Of a DNA stretch of 64,000 nt, positions 40,551 to 52,300 are shown one piece after another. Below the pieces are notes generated by a model that saw nothing but the letters and a program-made list of their open reading frames with translations, was not told where the DNA came from and made no database searches. Within the stretch, counting starts at the first letter, position 1, and every line of letters starts with the position of its first letter. The translations under genes and the position numbers were made by a program. This DNA is from Microvelia longipes (Eukaryota; Arthropoda; Insecta; Hemiptera; Veliidae), in NCBI GenBank assembly GCA_018340805.1, contig JACMZG010001908.1:50313982-50377981 (forward strand), in the 5' to 3' direction.

Positions 40551-41911
40551 TTTGTACTGATTATTCGATTATATTTATAAGCTAAGTTGGTCAGGTTATT
40601 TTGCCAATGTTTCAAAATTTAACCTTTCGGGCCTTTCTAGTAATAATATCTCTATGAAATTAACAGTCATGTTTTCAAAATGCAATGTTGTTAAAACTTT
40701 CAACACATCAGAAGAAAAGAAGCTGCGGATCTATTCCAGTTGGTTCGTTTTTAAATATTTTGTTCAATTAATTGATAATTAAGTACGAATCAAATATAAT
40801 TTTTATTAGTTTAAGATTAAACACGTTTTGAATGAAAATGGTGATTTATGGTCTGTTGTTTATTATTACTATACGTTTGGGTGCCTACCATCTAGCATTT
40901 TAAACTTTATACACCTTTTTGATTAAGTAATGCAATTTTATGTCTATTTCTATAGTTATGAGTGTAACTTGATTAAAAAACTTAGGATTGCGTGTATCAA
41001 GCGTGAGTAATACCGACGTTCCCGTATGTTTGTTCACTCAACGTAACGGATCGTACAACATAAATAAGTATAAATTCAAGAAGTATAAATGTTTTATAAA
41101 CTTTTTATGATATATTTCAGTGAAGTTGTCTCTTTTGAGTTAATTATAGGAAGCTTGAAAAATGTTATGCAAAAGATTCTACTATAATTAATGAATGAGA
41201 TCAGCCGTTAAAGTCTACTGAGTGATTGCCTACTATAGACCATATCGGTTATTTATAAAGACTCACATCATATTTCACATGTCTACTGTACATTACAAAT
41301 TATTCATGATCTTAAAAGTTTGTTATTTTCTCATGCTGCCGCTGTCGTAGATTTCATGTTGATTTCACCCAAAATAAATTTTATAAAGTTGACAAGTTTT
41401 ATTTAAAGTTAGTGCAAGTTTATTTTAACATACTCTAAGGGGGTAACCTGGGATGAAAACCCCGAACTTTCGATGTGTAAAAGGTTTGTATCCTAACACT
41501 TTAACATCTTCGGACACCGTGGGTAAACTCATTAATGCATTCAACTATTTTTATTAATGGAATATAAAAATTTATGTGTTTGCATGTAAAGATTAAAACA
41601 GAGGAGAGTGAGCAAAAAATCGTTAAATATTAAAGTAATTTGGAAGGAGCTTGAAGTGACATCTCTATTTTCTTTTAGGTTTTGTTTTGTTTTTAAGTTT
41701 TGTGTCAGAATATAATTAGACTTTAATGATTTCTAAATATATTATTCGTTTTATTCGAAGTATTTTAGTTTTAAGCATTATGTTTGGTACTTTTTAGTTA
41801 AAACATTCTTAATACTATACTTGAACTACATACTTAAACTATACTTATTAATCTTTGGTTGGAGCCTAATAAGTATAATCATGCATTATCTTTAGTTGCT
41901 CTTAAATCTAG
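40551..41911. other. No gene seen
   Basis: No supported feature. Confidence 0.4.
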
Positions 41912-42267
41912 CAATATAATTTTCCATAAAGTGGTAAAAGTGGAGTTAAAAACTAAAACAGTATCAATATTTCCTGAAATATGTCCTTTTAGGATAGTTA
42001 TGACTCAATACTGGCACGGGTCAGAATTACGTTTAACGTATATACGTTTTACATATATATCTAACTTAAGTGTACGCAATACAGTAGAGTATTGCAGAAT
42101 TAATATAAGCTTGAAACGTGAGGGGTTTCTTAAAAAAATATGAATTGATATTATTTTATTATTTATTACTGTCAGTGATACACGAGCTTCGCTCGGAAAA
42201 TAGTTTATAGTTTATTTATTCAACAAAAAATGTTAATTAGTTCTTTTAGGACTATTAAAAGTAGAAG
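41912..42267 (+). repeat. Dispersed repeat with CACGAGCTTCGCTCGG motif, copy 2
   Basis: Close match to 25376-25720, sharing both ends and the motif 'acacgagcttcgctcgg'. Confidence 0.75.
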
Positions 42268-42279
42268 TTATCTTATAGA

Positions 42280-43085
42280 TTGCCCTGGGCTTTTATCTCA
42301 CATGGCACACGTTCATCTTTTATGTTTCAAATTGATAACAGGTACACTGGTTCCAATTATATATTAAACTCTCCTCTTATGAGATTTCAGAGAAAAGCAA
42401 ATAGGTACATGCATACATTAGATATGTTTAATTGTTCTGTCCCATCAATAAAAAAACTAACACTTTAAATTTTAATTTAAATATATACTTGTTTTGTTTT
42501 TTATTATAGTTTTAAAATATGCTACATAGTGAGCATTTTGTTCTGTTAAATTTTTATATTATAAGAAAACAAACAGCATTGGACATTAAGGAAATACAAC
42601 ATCATTTATACCTAATGACATATTTAAATATGTTGTGGTTTGTAGCATGTAAGAATGTATAATATATTTTTATATGTTATAAACCATAACATATAAACAT
42701 TAAATTATTAACATATTTTAATAAAAGTTTTATATTTCATATGAAACTTATATAGCTTCTGACTGTAACTAGACTGATCTTTGTTTTATTTTCATTAACT
42801 AAAAGTGTTTATTATTGTTTATGCTGTTCTTTCTTTTGTTCATGTTTTTTATATTGCTTTTTATTTTTTTTTTATCATTTTATTTCGATGGTAAAGTATA
42901 TTTTGAATTTACTTTAAATTTTGTTCTTTAATTTGTACTTGGTTTTAAATTTTTTATTTTAGTGTTTCAATATTTTTATTCACATTTAAATTTTTTTAAA
43001 ACTTTAATTTTATGAGAACACAATTATTTTGCAAATTTGTAAAAGGACATTAGTCCGTAAATTTTATAAATAAATAAATAAATAA
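42280..43085 (+). pseudogene. LINE 3' end: RT C terminus, 3' UTR and (TAAA)n tail
   Basis: FISHGTRSSFMFQIDNRYTG, NYILNSPLMRFQRKANRYMH and a terminal SIKKLTL end in a stop at 42468, the pattern of non-LTR RT C termini. An AT-rich 3' UTR follows, ending in (TAAA)4-5 near 43065-43085. 5'-truncated, as usual for LINEs. Confidence 0.75.
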
Positions 43086-44130
43086 GTTGTTAATAGTTGT
43101 AACAGCTAAAAAGTTTTTGGTTGCAGTTGTTTTTGTTTATTCGGTGATTGTTAAGCCATGCTTTATGATTGCTTGGTACTAAGTTCCTTGTTTCAATAAG
43201 TTGACAATCAAAAATACAAATCTTAAATAGTTCGTTTTTACTTTTATACAACAATTTAGTATTACTTTAGCAGACATCTACACCATTGCGTAAATTATGG
43301 CGAAATTCTTTCTTAATTATCACATATAACAAATATTTATCTATTAATAAAATGAATAAATTTGCATAGCTTTCTAAAACCTTTTAAAGATATAATTTTC
43401 AATAAAACAATTGTATGTCATGCAAAAACACTAGTCCCCCTCATTAATAACCACATTTTAACCAATTTACTGTTTCTTTATTATTATTATAAATGAACTG
43501 TAAACTATATTAAATGGAAACTATACCCTAAATTATTCAGGAACAGATATTTGTTAATATAGAACGTGTCTATTCTGGCTTATGATTAGTTGTAGTTAAA
43601 AAGTTTACTCATGATCCAACAATTAGATGTTGGCACTCAATTTTTTTTACACTTATCCCTTACTGTTATTTTAGCACGGATCAAGGATCTGATATAGTTT
43701 ATGACTTCTTTTAATATATCAATAGTCTGAGTTTAAAGTTTGGTCCAGATCCTTTAAGTAGTTTTCGAGTAACCAAAATTAAGCTACCAAAATTTTAAAC
43801 TAATTTTTTATATATTTATAGAAGATTTAAATAATCTTAATCTTACGTTAAATACTTAAGATTAAATTAGGTTATATACTTAAGTTAAGTTAAAATCTTA
43901 AGTTGAATACTTTAATCATGAAGTTTTTATGGCTGGGAATTTATGATATTTGACTAAGAAACGTAGTTAAGTACCGTGTAAATACGTAGACGTCGGCTGA
44001 GCCATTTTTAAAGTTGCATTATCGATTTTGCTTTTGTATCTCATACTATAGAAAGCATACTATAGTGAGAACGCATTTTAATAGAGAAAAATATGTTATC
44101 AACTTATTTGGGTTATATGTCTACGGTTGA
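43086..44130. other. No gene seen
   Basis: AT-rich spacer between the LINE tail and the MITE. Confidence 0.4.
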
Positions 44131-44138
44131 GCACCAAC

Positions 44139-44659
44139 CAAGGATCTTGAATAAAGGGGATGACGCATTAAGGAACTTTTCTGACCCCATGAAAGTTGTA
44201 TGAGATAGAGAATTAGAAGCAAACTTACCCCTTCCCCTTGATTATAATGAAAAAGCGCCAAACGCAGGTTATGTAGCAAGGTTGTCGAGTTTGCTTCTCA
44301 TCTTTCTTCTGTGCTTCTCGTGATTGTTACATTTGTGGTGCTTGTTAAGTCATTTGTGCTTATAAATTTTAAATTTTGGAATATTTTGCCTCTTCAGTGA
44401 GTGATAATTTAAGCGTGTTTTGTTATAACCTTCTCAAGCAATAAACAATGGAAACCATTGTGACGTAAGTTTGCCTCTAAATTTTAAGACCTGCGCTGTT
44501 TTAAGAATTGTAAGGATGCGCAGTTTGTACCAAGCATGTGCAGTTGGTTTTTAACGTGTGTTTCGTGTTGAATTCTCTCTATTTTCTGGTTTTCGATGGG
44601 GTCACTTGTTTGTATGGCAAATCGACTTAGTGCGTCATCCCCTTTATTCAAGATCCTTG
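44139..44659. mobile_element. 521-bp MITE with perfect 8-bp target duplication
   Basis: Ends are inverted repeats of about 33 bp starting CAAGGATCTTGAATAAAGG. The flanks GCACCAAC (44131-44138 and 44660-44667) are identical. An 8-bp duplication fits hAT or P superfamilies. A terminal CA rather than CAG fits P at least as well, which is inference. No transposase. Partial copies in vitellogenin introns 9 and 7. Confidence 0.88.
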
Positions 44660-44667
44660 GCACCAAC

Positions 44668-45257
44668 AGATCAGGTTGGAGTTATATACATCTATGTATA
44701 TAATAGATCTATATATATGCATGTGAATTTTGCTTGGAGGAAGAGTGTGAACTCAATGTAGGAAAAACTTAGAACAGCTGAAATTATTTTATAAAATTGG
44801 TGTTCATTATTATTTATAGGTTAAGCCAGCGTTTTTTAAACATTTTGATTCGAGACCCAAAAGATTGCTTTAGTAAATAGGCTAGTATTATTATAAATAT
44901 AAATACCTCTAATCAATCAGACTTAATTTGAACCTTTGTTTGTTTTGTGTGCACTAAACTTTCAAATAGATAGGTACTTATCTATTTGATCTATCAAGTG
45001 ATTTAACATTGATTATGGCACAACTAAATATTAATGGTAAACGGTTACTATAATTTGGTAAAGAAAATGTATTTATTGCTATCAAAAAGACACAGAGGGT
45101 AAGAAAAGACGAACAAATAATACTTATTTGATTTATTTATTGAGCATCATTCATCAATTTTCTCTTCTTACGATTATATCACATTATTATTCTGTCAGTT
45201 TTGCCGAACAAATATTTTCAGCCACGGTACATTTTCTTTAAGTTGGTATTGTATATA
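44668..45257. other. Spacer 3' of vitellogenin
   Basis: AT-rich. 'tcgagacccaaaagattgc' near 44850 may be a hAT-MITE relic. No gene seen. Confidence 0.35.
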
Positions 45258-45285
45258 TTTATTATACTAAAATCTTTGGTTTATT
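45258..45285 (-). promoter_or_regulatory. Candidate vitellogenin poly(A) signals
   Basis: AATAAA occurs on the minus strand at 45285-45280, overlapping the stop codon, and at 45263-45258. The second is better placed for a short 3' UTR. In such AT-rich DNA chance matches are common. Confidence 0.4.
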
Positions 45286-46323
45286 AAGCTGCTGTAGGAG
45301 TAGCTGGAGCACAGCTTACAGGAATCCATACGTTCTCAGTAATATTCATGTTTTGCTTGGATAATTCTGTTTGAAGAGCAGATGGTATACTTGCTCCAGT
45401 TCCAACTAAGGGATACCCGGATGCGAATACTTCAGACACACAAGAGAAATCGATGGCTTTAGGAGCGCGCAATACATTTCCAGCTGGAGCTCCGACGCAT
45501 GTGAGCTGCGGTTTCTTACTGAAACACCTAAAACCTGCTCTGTGGATAATGAGTGTTCTGAAAACTCCTTGAGTTGGCTCGGAAGATTGCTTCTTGGACT
45601 TTACTTTGTTACTGGTCAACTGAGTCATTTTTGCTGACATTTTGCTTGGTCTGACTTCGCTATTGATTATATCAACGTAAGTGATGTTTTTCTTGTAACA
45701 TGGAGCATTCATTGCTTTCTGGCGGAGTTCTTTGGCAGGTCCTTGGCAAGATCCGTCAACGATGGCATAAGTGGATGCGAATTCGAAAGGATTTCTTAGA
45801 ATGCAGTTTTTAGGGGCTGTAAAGTCTGTTGCCTTTTCTCCGTCGAAAGTGCCGCAGAGTCCACGGATGGCACCTCTGTATCCATTAGGAGTTTGGATCT
45901 TAATTCTGAGTCCATCAAAGATAAATTCGAATCCATGATAAGGAGTGTAAACTCTTAATTCTCCTGATGGTAACTTGTGAGCCTGGACCAAAGTATTTCC
46001 TTCTTTGTCTTCATAGTGAGCTACTGAATCCTTTGATACAGGGTACTTCTCACCGTTAGCAATAAAGTAGTCAGCTGCGAAACCTGAGTAGGGGACTAGG
46101 TTAACCACGTCTTCTCCTAAAACGATCATAACTTCTCTCTGGTTCTTTTCGACGTCACGAACAAGAACACTTACGTCTTCACGTTCTACATCAGAATGGG
46201 TAGATTCATCATGGTAAGGTTTAGGAGACGACTGCACCAGCACATGCCAACATTTGCCGATGTAAATTGGATAAGTCATGTTATCGAAAGTTGTAGCGTG
46301 TGATTTGTCGACAACACAAGTAG
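45284..46323 (-). CDS. Vg: Vitellogenin exon 18 (VWD domain and C terminus)
   Basis: 1,040 nt ending at a TAA. It starts TCVVDKSHATTFDNMTYPIY, the first strand of a von Willebrand factor type D domain. A DGLR motif lies at 45905-45916 and GLCG at 45851-45862, 18 residues apart, the classical insect Vg arrangement. At least seven cysteines follow. The protein ends PVSCAPATPTAA. Confidence 0.95.
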
Positions 46324-49300
46324 CTGAAAAACACAACAAAGACATTTTAATAAATTTTAAAATAATTAATTCAACTAAACCACCTTACATAAAATTAGTA
46401 AAGTCATCAGTAAAGTCTCATTAACATATATTTTTAATTTCCTCGGTCATTGTTTATTAACTTTAGCTTGTAATATTGTTTAAATTTTCAAAATTATTTA
46501 ATATTTCCATTTTTCTAATTTGTTTGTAGTGTTTTTGGTTTTTGTTTTAACCGAAACACATGGATTCTTGTATAACTTTAAATGAAGTTCGTTTTAAATT
46601 GAAATTTGAACTTTAAATTATTTTTACTGGGGATGGTTATATTTTGTTAGAATTGACTAATGATTTTTTTATTGATAAGGGAGTCACCCCCTTTCAGAAA
46701 AACCACCTCATGACACTCCATGACACCAATCTCATAAGTTTATTTTATTTTGGAAATTAGCTCACATATAAAATTTATATGATAGTAATAATATGGGGGG
46801 GGGGAGTGGTAGTAACTACCAGGCTAGTAGGCCACGTTGTTGGGCCCTTTTTCCCAGCTCCCTAAGATAGTGTTCTACTCCTTTTTAATTTCAAGTGTAG
46901 GTATATTTCATCTAATGTAGACAGAAAAGCCGTGAATTTCTATGGTTCCTCTCATGCTTTTTCAATCAATCATACATACTTTCTCTGACTCATATAGTCT
47001 AGTGAAAACTAGAAACAGCACGTACTCTCACTGTTAAACCAAACCTCCATATACTTTAAACTACATTGTAGACACACTATAGTATTATAATGAATCTACT
47101 ATGAGGGTCCTAAATTTTGCCTAACCAGTTTCATTTAGGGTAAGGGATCTTTAACGAGTACTTGACAACGCACAGGCTCGAGACCACCACTGGCTTACGT
47201 CCCTACTGAAGGACGTGGTACGCAGAATTTTTATCCTTCATAAAAATCCCAGAGGCCCGTGCTGGGATTGAACCCATGATTAAATAAACTCGGAAGGTTA
47301 AAGTCCATTCAATCTGTCTATCGGTCGCGTATCTAACCACTACACCACGGGTGGCTCCAAATTTATATGTTTAAATTTGTATAATTTATAAAATAGTAAT
47401 AATGCAAAAATAAAATTATGCTAAGGAGAATGATAGACAAAAATTATAAGAAGTGATAAATACTAACGAATGACTGAATGACAGGTCTAAATGATGGTCA
47501 ATTTGTTGATTCAAATTTATAAAATATTTGTACTTACGATATTGTTGTGACAATAGTCCCCATTGTCCTAAACGCTGAACTGCATTATATTCAGGATGAA
47601 TAACTGAAATTGCTCTTGCCATTGGTCCGACACGTAAATCAACAATGTTAGCAGAAAGAACTGGTGCGTTCATGGATACATTGACGCTCTTAAGATCAGC
47701 AGCAAATTCAACGTCTAATTCAACTTTTCCAGACGGGTTTCCGTGGTTGACAATATTTTCGCTGATGTATGGATAAGTCATTTCTCGAACCAGAGAGTAG
47801 GCTTTGTATGTTAAATTCCTGAATACTTCTGGCACCTGTTAAATAATTCAGCATAGTAATAATACTTTCGAAGAAACCGAAACAATACAAAAATCTGTAA
47901 AAGATAGAATTGGCATTGGAGAGTAGCAAAGCGACGGATTGTCAGCCAGAGGGTTCAACCTTTGCTTGATTTGGCTGAAACTCTTTCTTCTTTTTTCACA
48001 TTGTTTGATATGGTGGCACATGATACTCTACTGCAACAAATAAAGGAGTCTGATGCTCTCAAATAATCCATTCCAAGTAATTGTTTCTCTTTAGTAACTT
48101 TTCTATTTGAGTTTATTTACAAACTTTTAATTATAAAATTTTATCGACAAATATATTTCTTGTTATATACATGGTTGTTTCATATAAAGTGTCCACCAAA
48201 GAAGGAGGTAATAGAACTCCTCGAGAAGAACAAACTCAAAAAATAGGTTATTTTGACCTATTATATAAACCCCGATCTCCTACCGTTTTCCCACAAGGTC
48301 AAATTTAATACTTTTAAAAATTATTTGACCTTATTAAAAAATTAATAATTCATTAAAAAATTAATTGAGAGCCATTAAGCCAAGAACAGAAAAAACTTAT
48401 CTTATAGTTTTTTTTTTAAAAAACTAACATTTTCATAAATTAAATAAATAAATAAATAAGCCTTTTATTAAAACTGTTAATAATAATAATTTACAAATTT
48501 TCAATATATTTAGTACGTATTGACAATGTTATGATATATTAACAAGTTTCAAATCGGCTATTAGCCGAGGCACCCTTTAGGGTTGAAGCTGCATATCATG
48601 CAAACTTAATTTAAATTTAATTTGAAAAAAAAGACACTTACATCTAATCTTTTAAAAATAAATAAGTTTTAAATACATTTAACTAAAATTTTATACACTT
48701 TTATTTTAATTATTTAATTTATTATTAAAATTCATATTTTATTTTATGTTTATTCATCATAGACCTAATTTATCAATTATTTCTTTACACATTTGATACC
48801 ACCAAGGATACTCTACCTATATACTCTTTGATACCACCAAGCTTCGCAACACTTGAATAGTTGGCACAATATGTATTGTGTCAATATAAATTTTATCTCG
48901 CACAATTTCATCGTGTCAATCATCCCCCTGCCAAAACTTAGTTGTATCAAAGTACAAACATTAAATTACGATTTATGGTTTATGTTCCTTTTTTCTAATT
49001 AATACCGTTTTATTTATTTTTATTTTTTAATGATTAATTAATTAATTTTCATACATTCAATAGTCAAAATTTTAAGCTATTGTTGCTAGAAGTTGAAAAA
49101 ACTAATAATTTTTGGCATTTTAGCATATCTCTAAATTAGCAAAGTTAATTAAATGGTGTATAAAATAATTAAAAATCCCTAAAACTGCGGGAAAAAGGAT
49201 TTTTGGAGAAACATTTTCTCTAATAACCCCTCTAGAGGGGTTGTTATTTTTCCCTCTAGAGTCTAAAAATCTCATTATTTGTTCACTTTCAAAAAAAAAA

Positions 49301-52300
49301 AAAATTTGTTACAATAACAAATAATATTTAATTTAATACTATACTACAACAATGATGAGTTTTTTCCAACTTCTGGCAACAATAGCTTAAAACTTTGATT
49401 ATTGAATGCATGAAAATGTTTGGGTTTTCTTAAAAGGCAATGATAAGAGAAGCTTTCTTCTCTTACACCTCTTACTTCCCTTTTGTGCCCTAAACTGTTT
49501 CTCATATAGTATTATGGAGGCACACACGCGTATTAATAATATTAAAATATATCATTAGTTACAGGTATAATTAATTACCTTTGAATACTCAGCTGAAACA
49601 GTATATTTGTTCAACAAGTTAGCCCTTGAAGTAACATTGCGGCATGAAGGGACGATGTTGTTACCTTGCAACATTTGCTTGTCACATTCATTGCTCATTG
49701 GTAATTCTTCCAAAAATTCAACGTATTGTTTAGTTTGTTTTAAATCAGTCTGGAAAATATAAAATTAAATTAAATTAGAAACAATGAAAAAATCATTTAA
49801 ATTTAACATAAATTATATTTGTGTTAGAGTGTTTATAACATAAATAATATTCATTATTAGTTAAATAAGTCATTGGGTATTATATACATATAACGTACCT
49901 AACTACTAACAAAACATGCAAAAAATATAGATTTATTAAACAAAAACTTCTTAACCTTTGAAATAGTCACATAGACTGTACGCCTATGTGCGGAACAAAT
50001 ATTTTATCTTTTAAATGAAAAATCTACTGTTTTCTATCACTTTTATAGATTCAGACAGTTTGTTGTAACGAGATATAGCGAGGTTTTAAAGGATTTTTAA
50101 ACAAACATTGCCTTTGTGTTCTACAAGATTAGTTTTTGTCTAAATATGGAAATAATGGGTGTTATAATTCAACTGAAACTCATCCGGCTATTTAATTACA
50201 AATTTAAAAGCTTCAAGCGAAATAAAAAAATATAGTTAGTATGTTTCAAGAAATAAAAGTAGCTTTATAAGACGTTGGCGGAGGAATATTAAAATGAGCC
50301 TTATTGCACTCCTGTAAAATTAACCACCTTTAGACTTCTGGACTACATCTCTAAACTAATACGTGTTGTGTTGATATAAATAAAAATATATCCAACCATT
50401 TTTAAGTATTTTCATTTTATAACTTAAGAAAGTACTTCATATGATTAATAACAGTCTATTTTAGCAAATTTTCAAAGAAAACGACCCTCCTTGTTCTGGG
50501 GAATATGATGTTGACAACCAGAAAGGTGAAACTCATGATTTCTGGTGAGGTCAATGCCGATAATCCAACATACCCGATTAATAACCTGATGAATTCCGAC
50601 ACACCCGATAAATAACCTGATGAATTCCGACAAACCGATAATAACCTGATGAATTCCGACACCGATAGACCGAATTCCGACACCCGATAAATAACCTGAT
50701 TGATTCCGATACCTTTCTTCTCAATTAAGATATTTCATATCTAACCTTGTCTAAATTTATTTTACAAACCTTAATATGGATTTGTCCTCCAGTTTCTGCT
50801 TTTTCTCCAAAATTGATAATGGCGTTGATGTTAGATGCAGGATTAGCTTCAACAGCTTTTCTGAAATGAGTCAGTGGCACTTTGGGTGTTTTTGAAGTTA
50901 CATCGACTGCGATCTAAAAAATGAGAAGGATCTTCTTTTACTTTTTGTCCTTTAAGTACAATGAGTCGTTGAATAATGTCTACTGAGACGGTAGAAGGGG
51001 GGGGGGTCCACCTCAAAGGGCGTAAACCTCACAAATTTAAGTTAATGATTTCTTAAATAGTAGTCTATCAGACTTAATGCTTGATCCTATATTTGTTATT
51101 GAGATACTAAACTTAATAATGAGTTAAAAAGGCACCAAGATCTTAGGAATTGACATCCGGGTGGACCAATCCATAGGATTGTGAGACATCTTACATGATA
51201 CTTTAAGAAAGGTCAAACTTAAAACTACTGTCTCAAACAAAAGCAGTGTCTTTAAAGCTCATATAAGTCTCATATAAACGGCTTTATTCAAATAAAGCCG
51301 TTTATATGAGATTGATAGCCTAGTAAGATTAAGCCCAGTAATACATACAATAGAATTTTACGATCTAATAAACTCTAACGCCTGAGTACTCGCATACATA
51401 CTTATAAATTATGTTCATGTATTAATTTAGGTTAAGATGTGTAGTTAAATAAAAAGTATTAGTTGGCTGATTGAGAGAAGCATTAACTTTATTTCCTGAT
51501 CAGATAAAAGTAACCCAAATAATCTCCTCTGAACTAAGTTCTGTCGTGTGCATATTCTCTAGACTTTCCATACATCATGAATACCCCTTCTAAGAAGGGT
51601 TCCAGAAACAATATTTAATAATATATATAACATGAGAACTAAAAATGAGAATGCACTTAATCAACTTATGACACGGCCCCTTAACTTACACAACAATACT
51701 CTTACGACCTATATTACCTTATAGTAATTTTAAGGTAATATACTTGACATCAGGGCCTGAGGCCCTGGCGAAAGCCGAGCCCTTAAGACACCTATAGGCA
51801 CGTTTTCATCTTCTCCAAGTCGAAAATCATGGTTCAGCAAGAATCACGTTGACCTCAAAAAACCAATAAGAATCGTCTAGCTTGGCCTGATAAGGGATAT
51901 TTCTTATTTGTTTCATACCTGATAAGGATGATTTCCTTGTGCAGATTTAGCGGAGATTTAGACAAAAAGAGGAGATAACGAGACTTCTGAGATACTGAGC
52001 TTGATCCATAAGCTGCGGATAAGACGTAGTTAGCAGTTGATTCACCAGAAAATTCAACAGACATGTCAACAGCCTGAATTCTTGCATCTAAACGACAAAA
52101 GATTTATTCAGGTAAAATATACATATAATTTGTTTCAGAAGCATCTGATGCTTGTAAATCAATATCTAAGTCTCTAAGGTCTAAGGTGACTCTAAGGTGA
52201 CAAGATCTTCTAATGATCTTAGCTAAATTGTTTATTGTCAAAAAGCCTGTCGCAGAAGAAGTTACTGAATAATCCTAAAGTTTTATTTGACTTTCTTGGT

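Noticed and set aside
41859..42143. 94-residue plus-strand ORF
   Set aside because: Mostly inside the dispersed repeat shared with 25376-25720, where the frame is not kept; no recognisable domain.
44484..44666. 60-residue minus-strand ORF, repeated at 54797-55042
   Set aside because: It is the translated terminus of the 521-bp MITE family; conservation reflects repeat copies, not a protein.
51268..51311. microRNA precursor
   Set aside because: Perfect stem with a 2-nt loop; a precursor needs a longer loop and some bulges.
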